The position numbers and the translations under genes were made by a program. This document shows, in pieces, positions 6,864-14,978 of a stretch of DNA of 42,849 nt (the stretch's first letter is position 1; each line of letters opens with the position of its first letter). The notes under the pieces are model-generated. The model did no database searches and had not been told where the DNA came from. It saw only the letters and a program-made list of their open reading frames with translations. The stretch is from positions 1 through 42,849 of the forward strand of contig NZ_RARA01000023.1 of assembly GCF_003788695.1 (NCBI RefSeq). The letters are read 5' to 3'. This DNA is from Candidatus Cardinium hertigii. Its GTDB lineage: Bacteria > Bacteroidota > Bacteroidia > Cytophagales_A > Amoebophilaceae.

Positions 6864-9071
6864 TTACTGTAATCTACCATCTTGCAGCAACAAAATTCTA
6901 TCTGCAATAGTTGCAAGCGATTGATTATGGGTTACAAATACAAAGGTTTGTTTTAATGTTCTTCTTAGCTCTAAGAAGAGTTCATGCAGTACCCCTGCAC
7001 TTTTAGTGTCAAGACTACCACTTGGCTCATCAGCAAAAATAATAGATGGATTGTTAACCAATGCTCTAGCTACAGCTGCGCGTTGTCGTTCTCCCCCAGA
7101 AATATCCGTTGGTAAGTAATTTTTACGATGGCTAATACCCAATAAAGATAAAAGTTCATTGGCTTTTTTTTCAACTTCTTTTTTGGAAAAATTTCCAATA
7201 TAACCAGGAATACAAATATTCTCAAAAAGTGTAAACTCAGGTAAAAGATTATGAAACTGAACTAACACAATATAAGGTAAAAATCGATGCCCTGCTTGGG
7301 GATTAAGTATTCTTTTTACAAATTTTTCATTATATTCTTTAATATTGCGTGTACCTGCTTCCTTTAACAATTCGTACCGATGATCCATTTCAATACATAA
7401 GGAATGTAAAGTATGGACTACATTTTTGGTCTCTGTAATGATGGCTTCTTCGCTAATGGGTAATTTGGCTAAAAAATGGTTTTCTAACCTGTTATACAAC
7501 GATAACTCTACTTTTTTAGGATCTACTAATACTAATTTTAGTTGAGAAGGATGCTTTTTATAAATCAAAGAGGTGAGTAGTACGTTAAGACCTACAGATT
7601 TTCCTTGCCCGGTAGCTCCCGCAATAAGTAGATGCGGCATGCGTGCTAAATCTGCAATAAATAGTTCATTTGAAATACTTTTTCCTAATACAACTGGTAG
7701 GTCCATCTTGCCCTTTAAAAATTTTTCAGAAGCAAGCATCTCTTGAAGGGGCACCAGTTCTCTATTTTTATTTGGTACTTCGATACCAATGGTTCCTTTT
7801 CCTGGTATGGGTGCAATAATTCGGATGCCGAGGGCAGCTAGGTTAAGGGCAATGTCATCCTCCAGGTTTTTGATTTTAGAAACTTTTACGCCTGCTTCGG
7901 GTATAATCTCATAGAGGGTAACGGTAGGACCAATGGTTGCTTTTATTTTTGCTATATTGATCTTAAAATTGTGTAAGGTTTGTACAATATTGTTTTTGTT
8001 TATAGCTAATTCTTCTTGCGTAACAGATATATTTTCTTGTTCATAGCGTTCTAATAGATCTAAGGAAGGATACGTATAGTTAGATAAGTCTAGGGTAGGG
8101 TCATAGTTTTCTACCTGAATATTACCTAATCGAATAGGAGCGGAAGTATGGATGGCTTGCTCCTTTAACAAATTTTTAGAAAGTGTTTTGGGAGTACATG
8201 AAACTACTTCAAAGTCTATATTGCGATTATGTTGAGGATAATTTTCTAGATCTGGATCCTCTGCACCACTTATAAGACTTGATTGCGTAGTATTTGTCTG
8301 TGTTATTGCCAAATTATTCGTTTTTTTTTTACTGGACACTTCCTCATTGTTCAAACCATATTCTGAATCATACGTCTCATTATGCTTACTTTCATTATCC
8401 TTGCTTAAGGATGTGTCATCCTCTTTATGAGGGGAAGGGGATAGCTTACGTATAAAAAAATAAATGATTGGAAAAGAGGTTACATTAAAGGATACAACCG
8501 TAAAAATTACAAAAGAAATAAAAAGCAGTATAAAAGTTCCATATCCCAGCAGTCCTTTAAACAAAGGGCCTAGTTCATAGCTGACGCCCCCTAATTGGTT
8601 GGCAAGTATTTGAGCGGTTGGGTAAAGGGTATGTAGGTATCCTAATAAAATATTAAACCATAAGACAAGAAAAATAGATGCTATAATCAACTTTAATAGG
8701 GAGAGATCAGGACAAATTTTTTGTGTAACCATTTTTATCCCTATAAAGAATAGGCAGGGTAAAAAGATAAAAGCAGTTATACCCAACCATAAATGAACAC
8801 AATAATAGCTTACAAAAGCTCCTATAAAACCTAGCCAGTTGCATAGGGCTGCGCCCGATTGTTTTACGCCTAATGTTTGAAAAGATTCAATAATATGTTG
8901 ATCATGATCTCCATGAATAAGGTGAGAAAAGAATGCAAGTGCTAGAAAAATGGCAGTGCCTTGTAGCAAAAATCCAATGGCAATTTTGATACGTTGATCT
9001 AACGTAAATAGTTTAAATGAAAGTTTTTTTTTAGGAGTCTCTGGTTGGACTTTATAATTATTTTTGGCCAT
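6864..9071 (-). CDS. Chimeric FtsK-LolD open frame made by the unit A junction
   Basis: The frame encodes FtsK residues 1 to about 603, then without a stop the LolD residues from QFHNLLPEF to the end (about 735 residues from ATG at 9071). The join is at 7260/7261. FtsK is cut just after PYIVLV, where the acidic Walker B segment is expected, and so loses Walker B and the gamma domain. LolD contributes the ABC signature SGGERQRAAVARAL, Walker B IIFADEP and the H-loop region FVTHNQS but lacks its own Walker A. Neither ATPase is complete, so a working translocase or exporter is unlikely. The frame stayed open by chance, or the join is an assembly error. Confidence 0.85.
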   Translation of the reverse strand: MAKNNYKVQPETPKKKLSFKLFTLDQRIKIAIGFLLQGTAIFLALAFFSHLIHGDHDQHIIESFQTLGVKQSGAALCNWLGFIGAFVSYYCVHLWLGITAFIFLPCLFFIGIKMVTQKICPDLSLLKLIIASIFLVLWFNILLGYLHTLYPTAQILANQLGGVSYELGPLFKGLLGYGTFILLFISFVIFTVVSFNVTSFPIIYFFIRKLSPSPHKEDDTSLSKDNESKHNETYDSEYGLNNEEVSSKKKTNNLAITQTNTTQSSLISGAEDPDLENYPQHNRNIDFEVVSCTPKTLSKNLLKEQAIHTSAPIRLGNIQVENYDPTLDLSNYTYPSLDLLERYEQENISVTQEELAINKNNIVQTLHNFKINIAKIKATIGPTVTLYEIIPEAGVKVSKIKNLEDDIALNLAALGIRIIAPIPGKGTIGIEVPNKNRELVPLQEMLASEKFLKGKMDLPVVLGKSISNELFIADLARMPHLLIAGATGQGKSVGLNVLLTSLIYKKHPSQLKLVLVDPKKVELSLYNRLENHFLAKLPISEEAIITETKNVVHTLHSLCIEMDHRYELLKEAGTRNIKEYNEKFVKRILNPQAGHRFLPYIVLVQFHNLLPEFTLFENICIPGYIGNFSKKEVEKKANELLSLLGISHRKNYLPTDISGGERQRAAVARALVNNPSIIFADEPSGSLDTKSAGVLHELFLELRRTLKQTFVFVTHNQSLATIADRILLLQDGRLQ

Positions 9072-9129
9072 TAACACAAAAGGTAAGTCAAATAAGATAT
9101 AAAAAGTAGTTTGAAAAAGTGGTATGCCG

Positions 9130-9432
9130 TTAAGAAAACCCCAATGCTAATTTAGCCACTTCCGACATTCGGTCTGGCGTATAAGGTGGTTCAAATGTTA
9201 AATGAATCATTACTTCATTTACGTCTTCTATAGCTCTAATTTTTTCTTCTATTTGTCCAGGTATACTATCTGCTGCTGGGCAATTAGGAGAAGTAAGCGT
9301 CATTAATATCTCAATATTGTTGAGCGGTAAAATCGTAATGTTATAAATAAGCCCTAGCTCATAGACATCTACCGGTATTTCTGGATCATAGACTTGTTTA
9401 ATGGCGTTTATAATTTCTTCTTTTTGAATCAT
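9130..9432 (-). CDS. SufT-like DUF59 protein, second copy
   Basis: The encoded protein is identical to the copy at 1870-2172, with the same ATG start, the same SPNCP cysteine motif and the same R1 element 12 bp upstream. It lies 58 bp ahead of the chimeric ftsK-lolD frame. If the duplication is real, this gene has doubled dosage. Confidence 0.88.
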   Translation of the reverse strand: MIQKEEIINAIKQVYDPEIPVDVYELGLIYNITILPLNNIEILMTLTSPNCPAADSIPGQIEEKIRAIEDVNEVMIHLTFEPPYTPDRMSEVAKLALGFS

Positions 9433-9444
9433 AGAGAATATAAA

Positions 9445-9865
9445 GTGTTCGTTCACTTGCGTGGCAGCCCTATTTTATAGATTATAGCAAATGGCTAAAT
9501 AAATATTTAATATATAATGATTTTATCCATTTTTTTTAAAATTATTTCATTTTAAAGCTACTTTTTTTGCTTGATCAAAAAAAGTAGCCAAAAAAAATCA
9601 AGCGCTGGTGAACAAAGCTGTTGAAAATTTCAGACTGCAAGCTGAAAATCAGAACTCGCCCAGGCCTGCAGCCTTGGGCTCAAACAGGCTGATTTTCTGC
9701 TACCTTGCAGCCTGAAATTTTCTAGTCACAGCTTTGTTCAAGGCGCGTTTTTTATAAACTTACATTATTGCGCTATTTCTAAATACGAACTAAACTTACA
9801 TTATTGCGCTATTTCTAAATACGAACGTGAAAAAATACACATAAACCACACCACTGAAGAAATAC
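9445..9865 (-). mobile_element. R1 element, 421 bp, unit A copy 2
   Basis: Same as the copy at 2185-2605, including the GAATATAAA flanks at 9436-9444 and 9866-9874 and the 36-bp internal tandem repeat at 9755-9826. It was carried along by the unit A duplication and is not an independent insertion. Confidence 0.75.
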
Positions 9866-10286
9866 GAATATAAAGCGTTCTTAAATATTATACATAGCCA
9901 ACCACTTACAATATAACTAAATTGCCTTTAAAGGTAAGCCTGTTAAATTTTTTAATATTAGACCTTTTGAAACCGTTGCGATAGGAAACAAGTTTATAAA
10001 TAATATAATTTACTCCACTACATTATTTATTTTATTCAAAATGCTGTTATGGTAAAGATGGTATGGCAAAGGTTTTGTGTATTTGTGTTCGTACCCATTA
10101 AAAATAGCACAATAATGCAAGATCATAAAAACGCACCTTTGTTCACTAGCGCTTGATTTTTTTTATTACAGGCTTGTCTATTTAAGTGTGTAAATATGGA
10201 GTAGCTTTATACGTTGCCAACGTTCCAAAGCTATTGAGGATTGCTGCTTCCGGCTTAGACAAAATGGGTATCCCTGTCCACATAAT
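9866..10286. other. Gene-free stretch, copy of 2606-3026
   Basis: It contains the same partial R1 fragment (10081-10164) and the same out-of-frame former end of the LRR gene. No gene is seen. Confidence 0.6.
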
Positions 10287-11954
10287 TTATAGCAGCTTGC
10301 TCCTCTTCGTTGGAATTTCCATATCCTCATTTGTTGTATCCTCTTCGTCGGAATTTCCTATATCCTCATCTGTTGTATCCTCTTCGTCGGAATTTCCTAT
10401 ATCCTCATCTGTTGTATCCTCTTCGTCGTATATGGACCCTATCTCTAAACCAAGTTCATCAGATTCATATTCATTAATTATTTTTTCTAATTGTATATTA
10501 GACCTTGCTGCATTTAGATCTAAATTGTTTTGCATCATGGTACGTATACATGCTCTTTGTAATCCACTTTCATGGTACACAGTATCGTGCGGATAAGCAA
10601 TGTTTGAATTAAACCAATTAACTAAGTTTCCTGAACCCTCAGGTCCATAGCACGAAACTTTACGTATCTTTGTACCGCTTAACTTAGCCAGCAATTTTTC
10701 CATACTGTTTAAATCCCAAGAGCCAAAACCCACTGTACGAAACCTTTCACGAAAACTCAAACTATCAACGGCTGTATGCTGAAGCGAAGAGAAAGCTTCA
10801 CATAAAGTTTTCAATTCTACTGTATCTAAATTATTGTTACATAAATCTATGTGACGTATAGCTGTATTATCCACAAGCGCAGGAAGCAGGACAGTTACAT
10901 TATTTGCTAATTCGTTATCATCCAGTCCCAATTTTTCAATCTTTGTATGTTTGAGTTTAGAAAATGCTGTCCCCAATAGATCCGCTTGCACCAGGCCTAA
11001 ATCATTCATTTCTAAATTTAATTCACGCACATCTGAGTCCACAAGTGCAGAAAATAGGGGATCTATATTATTTGCTAATCCGTTCTCACACAATATCAAT
11101 TTTTCAATCTTTGTATCTTTGAGTTTAGAAAATGCTGTCCTCAATAGATCCGCTTGCACCAGGTGTAAATCATTTAAACTCAAATCTAATTCACGCACAG
11201 TTGTGTTACCCACAAGTGCAGAAAGTAGGGGATCTATATTATTTGCTAATTTGTTATCACACAGTGCCAATTTTTCAATCTTTGTATCTTTGAGTTTAGA
11301 AAATGCTGTCCTCAATAGATCCGCTTGCACCAGGTGTAAATAATTGAAACTCAAATTTAATTCACGCACATTTGAGTCCACAAGTGCAGAAAGTAGGGAA
11401 TCTACATTATTTGCTAAATCTTTACCATACAGGTTCAATTCTTCAATCTTTGTATGTTTGAGTTTAGAAAATGCTGTCCTCAATAGATCCGCTTGCATCA
11501 GGCCTAAATTAGCCGATTTTATCTCTAGGCTACGAACAGCTGTATCTTTAAGAGCAACCAATATCGCATCAAGATATTCACCTAATAAATTTACAGAACT
11601 GCAATCTACTGTAAGACTAGAGCACGGTGCCTTACACAGATAAGGTACCAACTTACCCAGTAGATTTTTTACCTCCAAAGTGGACACGCAAGTGGACACG
11701 TATTTTCCATGTAGCTTGTCCAAGAATATACTTATTTTGTTATTCGGTTGACCCGTCCAGTCCCAGTATCTATTATTTTTAAGTTTATTTTCATTGATCA
11801 ATTGCATGAGTTCCGGATAATCAATTTTTTCTTGATTTTCACCTAAATCTGTTTTTGAACTGCCTGCCAATGCCATGTCGTTTGAAGTACCTATACCTTG
11901 CCGTACTTTAGTACATCCACTGAAGATTAGGAACAAAATTAGAAAAAAATACAT
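10287..11954 (-). CDS. LRR lipoprotein, second copy
   Basis: The 555-residue product is identical to that of 3027-4694, including the one-base loss in the last acidic repeat. Shared identity of such a repeat-rich gene is informative: internal repeats of this kind normally drift in number quickly, so the two copies are either very young or the same molecule assembled twice. Confidence 0.8.
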   Translation of the reverse strand: MYFFLILFLIFSGCTKVRQGIGTSNDMALAGSSKTDLGENQEKIDYPELMQLINENKLKNNRYWDWTGQPNNKISIFLDKLHGKYVSTCVSTLEVKNLLGKLVPYLCKAPCSSLTVDCSSVNLLGEYLDAILVALKDTAVRSLEIKSANLGLMQADLLRTAFSKLKHTKIEELNLYGKDLANNVDSLLSALVDSNVRELNLSFNYLHLVQADLLRTAFSKLKDTKIEKLALCDNKLANNIDPLLSALVGNTTVRELDLSLNDLHLVQADLLRTAFSKLKDTKIEKLILCENGLANNIDPLFSALVDSDVRELNLEMNDLGLVQADLLGTAFSKLKHTKIEKLGLDDNELANNVTVLLPALVDNTAIRHIDLCNNNLDTVELKTLCEAFSSLQHTAVDSLSFRERFRTVGFGSWDLNSMEKLLAKLSGTKIRKVSCYGPEGSGNLVNWFNSNIAYPHDTVYHESGLQRACIRTMMQNNLDLNAARSNIQLEKIINEYESDELGLEIGSIYDEEDTTDEDIGNSDEEDTTDEDIGNSDEEDTTNEDMEIPTKRSKLL

Positions 11955-12056
11955 GATGGGTGTTTTAAAAGTTTTAAATTAAATATATTATGCTCTGTAG
12001 CATAGAAACGGCTGCTGTTTGATTTTTTGGGTTGATTTTTTGATTAAATAAAAAAT

Positions 12057-12188
12057 TTAAAGTAAGGAAAAGCATAAAGCATAGGATAGTTGTTCTTGAC
12101 AAGAAAAGCTACTTGCAAATCCGCTTTTAGTTAAATGAATAGCGCTGATTAAGCCGGCTATCCCAGCAGCTATCATGATAATTTCCAT
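12057..12188 (-). pseudogene. Oxidoreductase N-terminal relic, second copy
   Basis: Identical to 4797-4928. The stub reads MEIIMIAAGIAGLISAIHLT and stops after 43 codons. Confidence 0.45.
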
Positions 12189-12451
12189 TGAAAACATATG
12201 AAAAATCTAACATAGATACATAGTTGGCAAAAGCGTTCTGATTTACCGAAATACAAATTTATAAAATAAATTGTTAATAACCAAATAACCAAAATGAAAC
12301 GCATCCGTTCAGTGGAGTGGCTTAAATCGTTTAATAGTTCTATTGTAAAATATAATTATTAATATTAAGTTATTGTCCATTCGTCCATGGATGGCCAACT
12401 TTTATTGGCGTATGTTCCATAGTATGTTCATAACAAACCCGATCAAAAATA
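12189..12451. other. AT-rich spacer, copy of 4929-5191
   Basis: No gene is seen. The degraded R1 end recurs at 12301. Confidence 0.4.
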
Positions 12452-13059
12452 GTATCCGTTCAGTGGTATGGCCTATGCGTACCCGTTCAGTCAATGGCGT
12501 CAACTTAAGGTTTAGCTGTTATTGATAACCAAGTAGAATAGGAGGGTAGGCTAATCATGAATTGCCTTAAGTTGACGCCATTGCCCGTTCAGTGGAATGG
12601 CCTATGCCTATTTAAAAATAGTGCAATAATGCAAGATCATAAAAACGCGCCTTGAACAAAGCTGTGATTAGAAAATTTTAGTCTGAAAGCTTAGTAGAAA
12701 ATCAGCCTGTTTAAGCCTACTCTTCGTCTTTGAAAAGCTGGCTACGTTCCACTTCGGGATTCAGCGTACTCACATAGTTTCCACTATGCTGCGTGCGCTT
12801 CACCCTCGCGCGCCTTGCCAGCTTTCCAAATCCATTGAGTAACCATAGAGCGAGTTTTGATTTTCAGCTTTCAGACTGAAATTTTCAACGGCTTTGTTCA
12901 CCAGCGCTTGATTTTTTTTGGCTACTTTTTTTGATCAAGCAAAAAAAGTAGCTTTAAAAGAAGTAATTTTTTTAAAAAATGGATAAAATCATCAATTATT
13001 AAATATTAGCAATTTTCTGTAATCTATAAAATATGTCTGTCACACAGATGAACGGATAT
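12452..13059 (+). mobile_element. R1 long-loop element with nested R2, unit A copy 2
   Basis: Copy of 5192-5799 carried in unit A. It ends two bases before the stop codon of the second holA. Confidence 0.7.
12492..12583 (+). mobile_element. R2 element, 92 bp, unit A copy 2
   Basis: Copy of 5232-5323, with the same CCCGTTCAGT flanks at 12482-12491 and 12584-12593. It was duplicated with unit A. Confidence 0.85.
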
Positions 13060-13061
13060 CT

Positions 13062-14084
13062 TTATGCGTGCATAAGCTTAAAGATTAATTCTTTCATAAC
13101 CTGATAATCATTTGTATTACAATCAATTCCTTTGACCTGCACATCAGCTTGATGTAGATAGGTTATATTTTGCAGGATTTGGTGTAAGGGGTAATGTCTC
13201 CTAGCGTCAAGATATCCTTGAACAAAATAGGGGTGTATTTCAATGTGTTTAGAAATTTTAGCAGGATCGGTTTCTTTTGTTTGATGTAACAAAAGCAATT
13301 TGGAAAAAAAAATATATAAAATGGTTATAATCGGTAATGCAGCATGTTCCTTTGCATTTAATGCGCAAATACTAATGATTTGATAGCTCTTTGGGTAATC
13401 TTTTTGCATAATGGCTTTCTGCAATTCAAATACATTGAAAGGTTTAGATAAGTCTATATAGGTCTCTACGATGCTGTCGGTAATGGTATTGCCTGTATTC
13501 AGGTTAAGCCGTAATTTATGGAGTTCATTGACTATTCTAGTTAGATCATTGCCAATGCACGCTTGCAGCATCCAAATGGCTTTTTCTGTTATAGAGAGCT
13601 CTAACGTTTTTACAAAAGATTTGATAAAAGTAGGTAGCTGTTGGTTATATAGTTTTTTGGAAGTAACCAGAACTGTATTTTTATTCAGCACTTTACTAAA
13701 AGTACTTCTTCCATCGATGGTTTTATATTTGTATGCAAAAACCAATAATGTAGTAAGTTGTGGATGGTGCAAGTAATGCAATAATAACTGTTGCCCAGTA
13801 GCATTTTTTAAGTCTGCCATCTCTTGTGCTTCTTTTACAATAACAATTTGTTTGTCTGCTCCCATAGGGAAACGACGCGCTTGGGTGAGTAGAGCAGCCA
13901 TACTACATTCTTTTCCATAAAAAATGCTTAAATTAAATCCTTTTTCAGCTGGAGTGAGCAATTGCTCTTCGATATGCCGGGTAATGGCATCCAGGTAATA
14001 GACTTCCTCCCCTTGCAAAAAATAAATGGGTTCATAAATTTTTTTTGCTAAATTTTGTAAAACAGTTTCAGCTGATTGAATCAT
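13062..14084 (-). CDS. holA: DNA polymerase III delta subunit, second copy
   Basis: The protein is identical to the one at 5802-6824. Here the gene follows intact lolD by 39 bp, which is likely the native arrangement, so this is the copy most likely to have normal transcription. Confidence 0.92.
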   Translation of the reverse strand: MIQSAETVLQNLAKKIYEPIYFLQGEEVYYLDAITRHIEEQLLTPAEKGFNLSIFYGKECSMAALLTQARRFPMGADKQIVIVKEAQEMADLKNATGQQLLLHYLHHPQLTTLLVFAYKYKTIDGRSTFSKVLNKNTVLVTSKKLYNQQLPTFIKSFVKTLELSITEKAIWMLQACIGNDLTRIVNELHKLRLNLNTGNTITDSIVETYIDLSKPFNVFELQKAIMQKDYPKSYQIISICALNAKEHAALPIITILYIFFSKLLLLHQTKETDPAKISKHIEIHPYFVQGYLDARRHYPLHQILQNITYLHQADVQVKGIDCNTNDYQVMKELIFKLMHA

Positions 14085-14123
14085 ATGGGTCTGGATACTG
14101 TTTAAACCAAAAAATACATACCA

Positions 14124-14774
14124 TTACTGTAATCTACCATCTTGCAGCAACAAAATTCTATCTGCAATAGTTGCAAGCGATTGATTATGGGTTACAAATA
14201 CAAAGGTTTGTTTTAATGTTCTTCTTAGCTCTAAGAAGAGTTCATGCAGTACCCCTGCACTTTTAGTGTCAAGACTACCACTTGGCTCATCAGCAAAAAT
14301 AATAGATGGATTGTTAACCAATGCTCTAGCTACAGCTGCGCGTTGTCGTTCTCCCCCAGAAATATCCGTTGGTAAGTAATTTTTACGATGGCTAATACCC
14401 AATAAAGATAAAAGTTCATTGGCTTTTTTTTCAACTTCTTTTTTGGAAAAATTTCCAATATAACCAGGAATACAAATATTCTCAAAAAGTGTAAACTCAG
14501 GTAAAAGATTATGAAACTGAAAGACAAGCCCTATATTTTTATTTCTAAATTCCGCTAATGCAGAGCCCTTTAGTCCTATAAGATTGATACCATCCATCGT
14601 TACAGAGCCACTATCTGGCTTATCTAAGGTAGATAAAAGGTGTAGTAGAGTAGTTTTTCCGGCACCAGAATGCCCCATAATGGCCACCATTTCTCCAGCA
14701 TAGATAGATAAACTAATCTTATTGAGAATCATAAGCTGATGGTATGATTTGCAAATTTCGTTGGCTACAAGCAT
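14124..14774 (-). CDS. lolD: LolD-type lipoprotein-exporting ABC transporter ATPase
   Basis: This 216-residue protein has every ABC ATPase motif in order: Walker A GHSGAGKTTLLH near residue 34, Q-loop LVFQFHNLLPEF near 83, signature ISGGERQRAAVARAL near 140, Walker B SIIFADEPSGSLD near 160, and H-loop FVTHNQS near 195. The length and the SGSLD box fit the LolD/MacB group, which drives release of lipoproteins from the inner membrane or related export. The membrane partner (LolC/E) is not in the window. This is the only intact lolD here; the last base of unit A (14520) and the first base of unit B (14376) both lie inside it. Assignment as LolD rather than another member of the group is likely but not certain. 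Confidence 0.85.
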   Translation of the reverse strand: MLVANEICKSYHQLMILNKISLSIYAGEMVAIMGHSGAGKTTLLHLLSTLDKPDSGSVTMDGINLIGLKGSALAEFRNKNIGLVFQFHNLLPEFTLFENICIPGYIGNFSKKEVEKKANELLSLLGISHRKNYLPTDISGGERQRAAVARALVNNPSIIFADEPSGSLDTKSAGVLHELFLELRRTLKQTFVFVTHNQSLATIADRILLLQDGRLQ

Positions 14775-14891
14775 ATATGTTTATAAAACTGTTCATAAAA
14801 TTGTTCATAAAATTGTGTATTATTGTAAGACCCGCCTATGCTAGCGTTTTAGGAGCATATGTAGCCTAATGCTTGACTAGCATATATATTT

Positions 14892-14968
14892 GCGCTCGTA
14901 GTTCAACTGGATAGAACGTCGGATTTCGGCTCCGAAGGCTGAGGGTTCAAGTCCTTCCGAGCGCACCA
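14892..14968 (+). tRNA. tRNA-Arg (anticodon TCG), CCA encoded
   Basis: The 77-nt sequence folds as a tRNA. The acceptor arms are GCGCTCG and CGAGCGC followed by A and an encoded CCA. The D arm is GTTC...GAAC, the anticodon arm TCGGA / TCCGA with loop TTTCGGC, and the T arm GAGGG / CCTTC with TTCAAGT. Anticodon TCG reads CGN arginine codons, chiefly CGA. It stands between lolD and bamA, which are both on the opposite strand, and ends 10 bp before the bamA stop codon. Confidence 0.93.
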
Positions 14969-14978
14969 TTCTTAAACT

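Larger units (their letters stand above)
1..7260. repeat. Tandem unit A, copy 1 (7260 bp)
   Basis: This is the first of two head-to-tail copies of a 7260-bp unit. The unit length is an exact multiple of the 60-base display line, so each line can be compared directly with the line 7260 bases later; no mismatch was found. It holds the 5' part of ftsK, the SufT-like gene, the LRR lipoprotein gene, an oxidoreductase relic, R1 and R2 elements, holA and the 3' part of lolD, all genes on the minus strand. The window begins exactly at the first base of the unit. Confidence 0.95.
7261..14520. repeat. Tandem unit A, copy 2 (7260 bp)
   Basis: This is the second copy of unit A and follows the first with no spacer. 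Its right end is at 14520, inside intact lolD. The base at 14521 also matches the first base of the unit, so the junction shows 1 bp of shared sequence. The last 145 bp, 14376-14520, also belong to unit B. Confidence 0.95.

Noticed and set aside
6864..9071. A genuine bifunctional FtsK-ABC fusion protein
   Set aside because: The join is exactly the end of a perfect tandem unit, and both ATPase domains are incomplete, so it is a by-product of the rearrangement.
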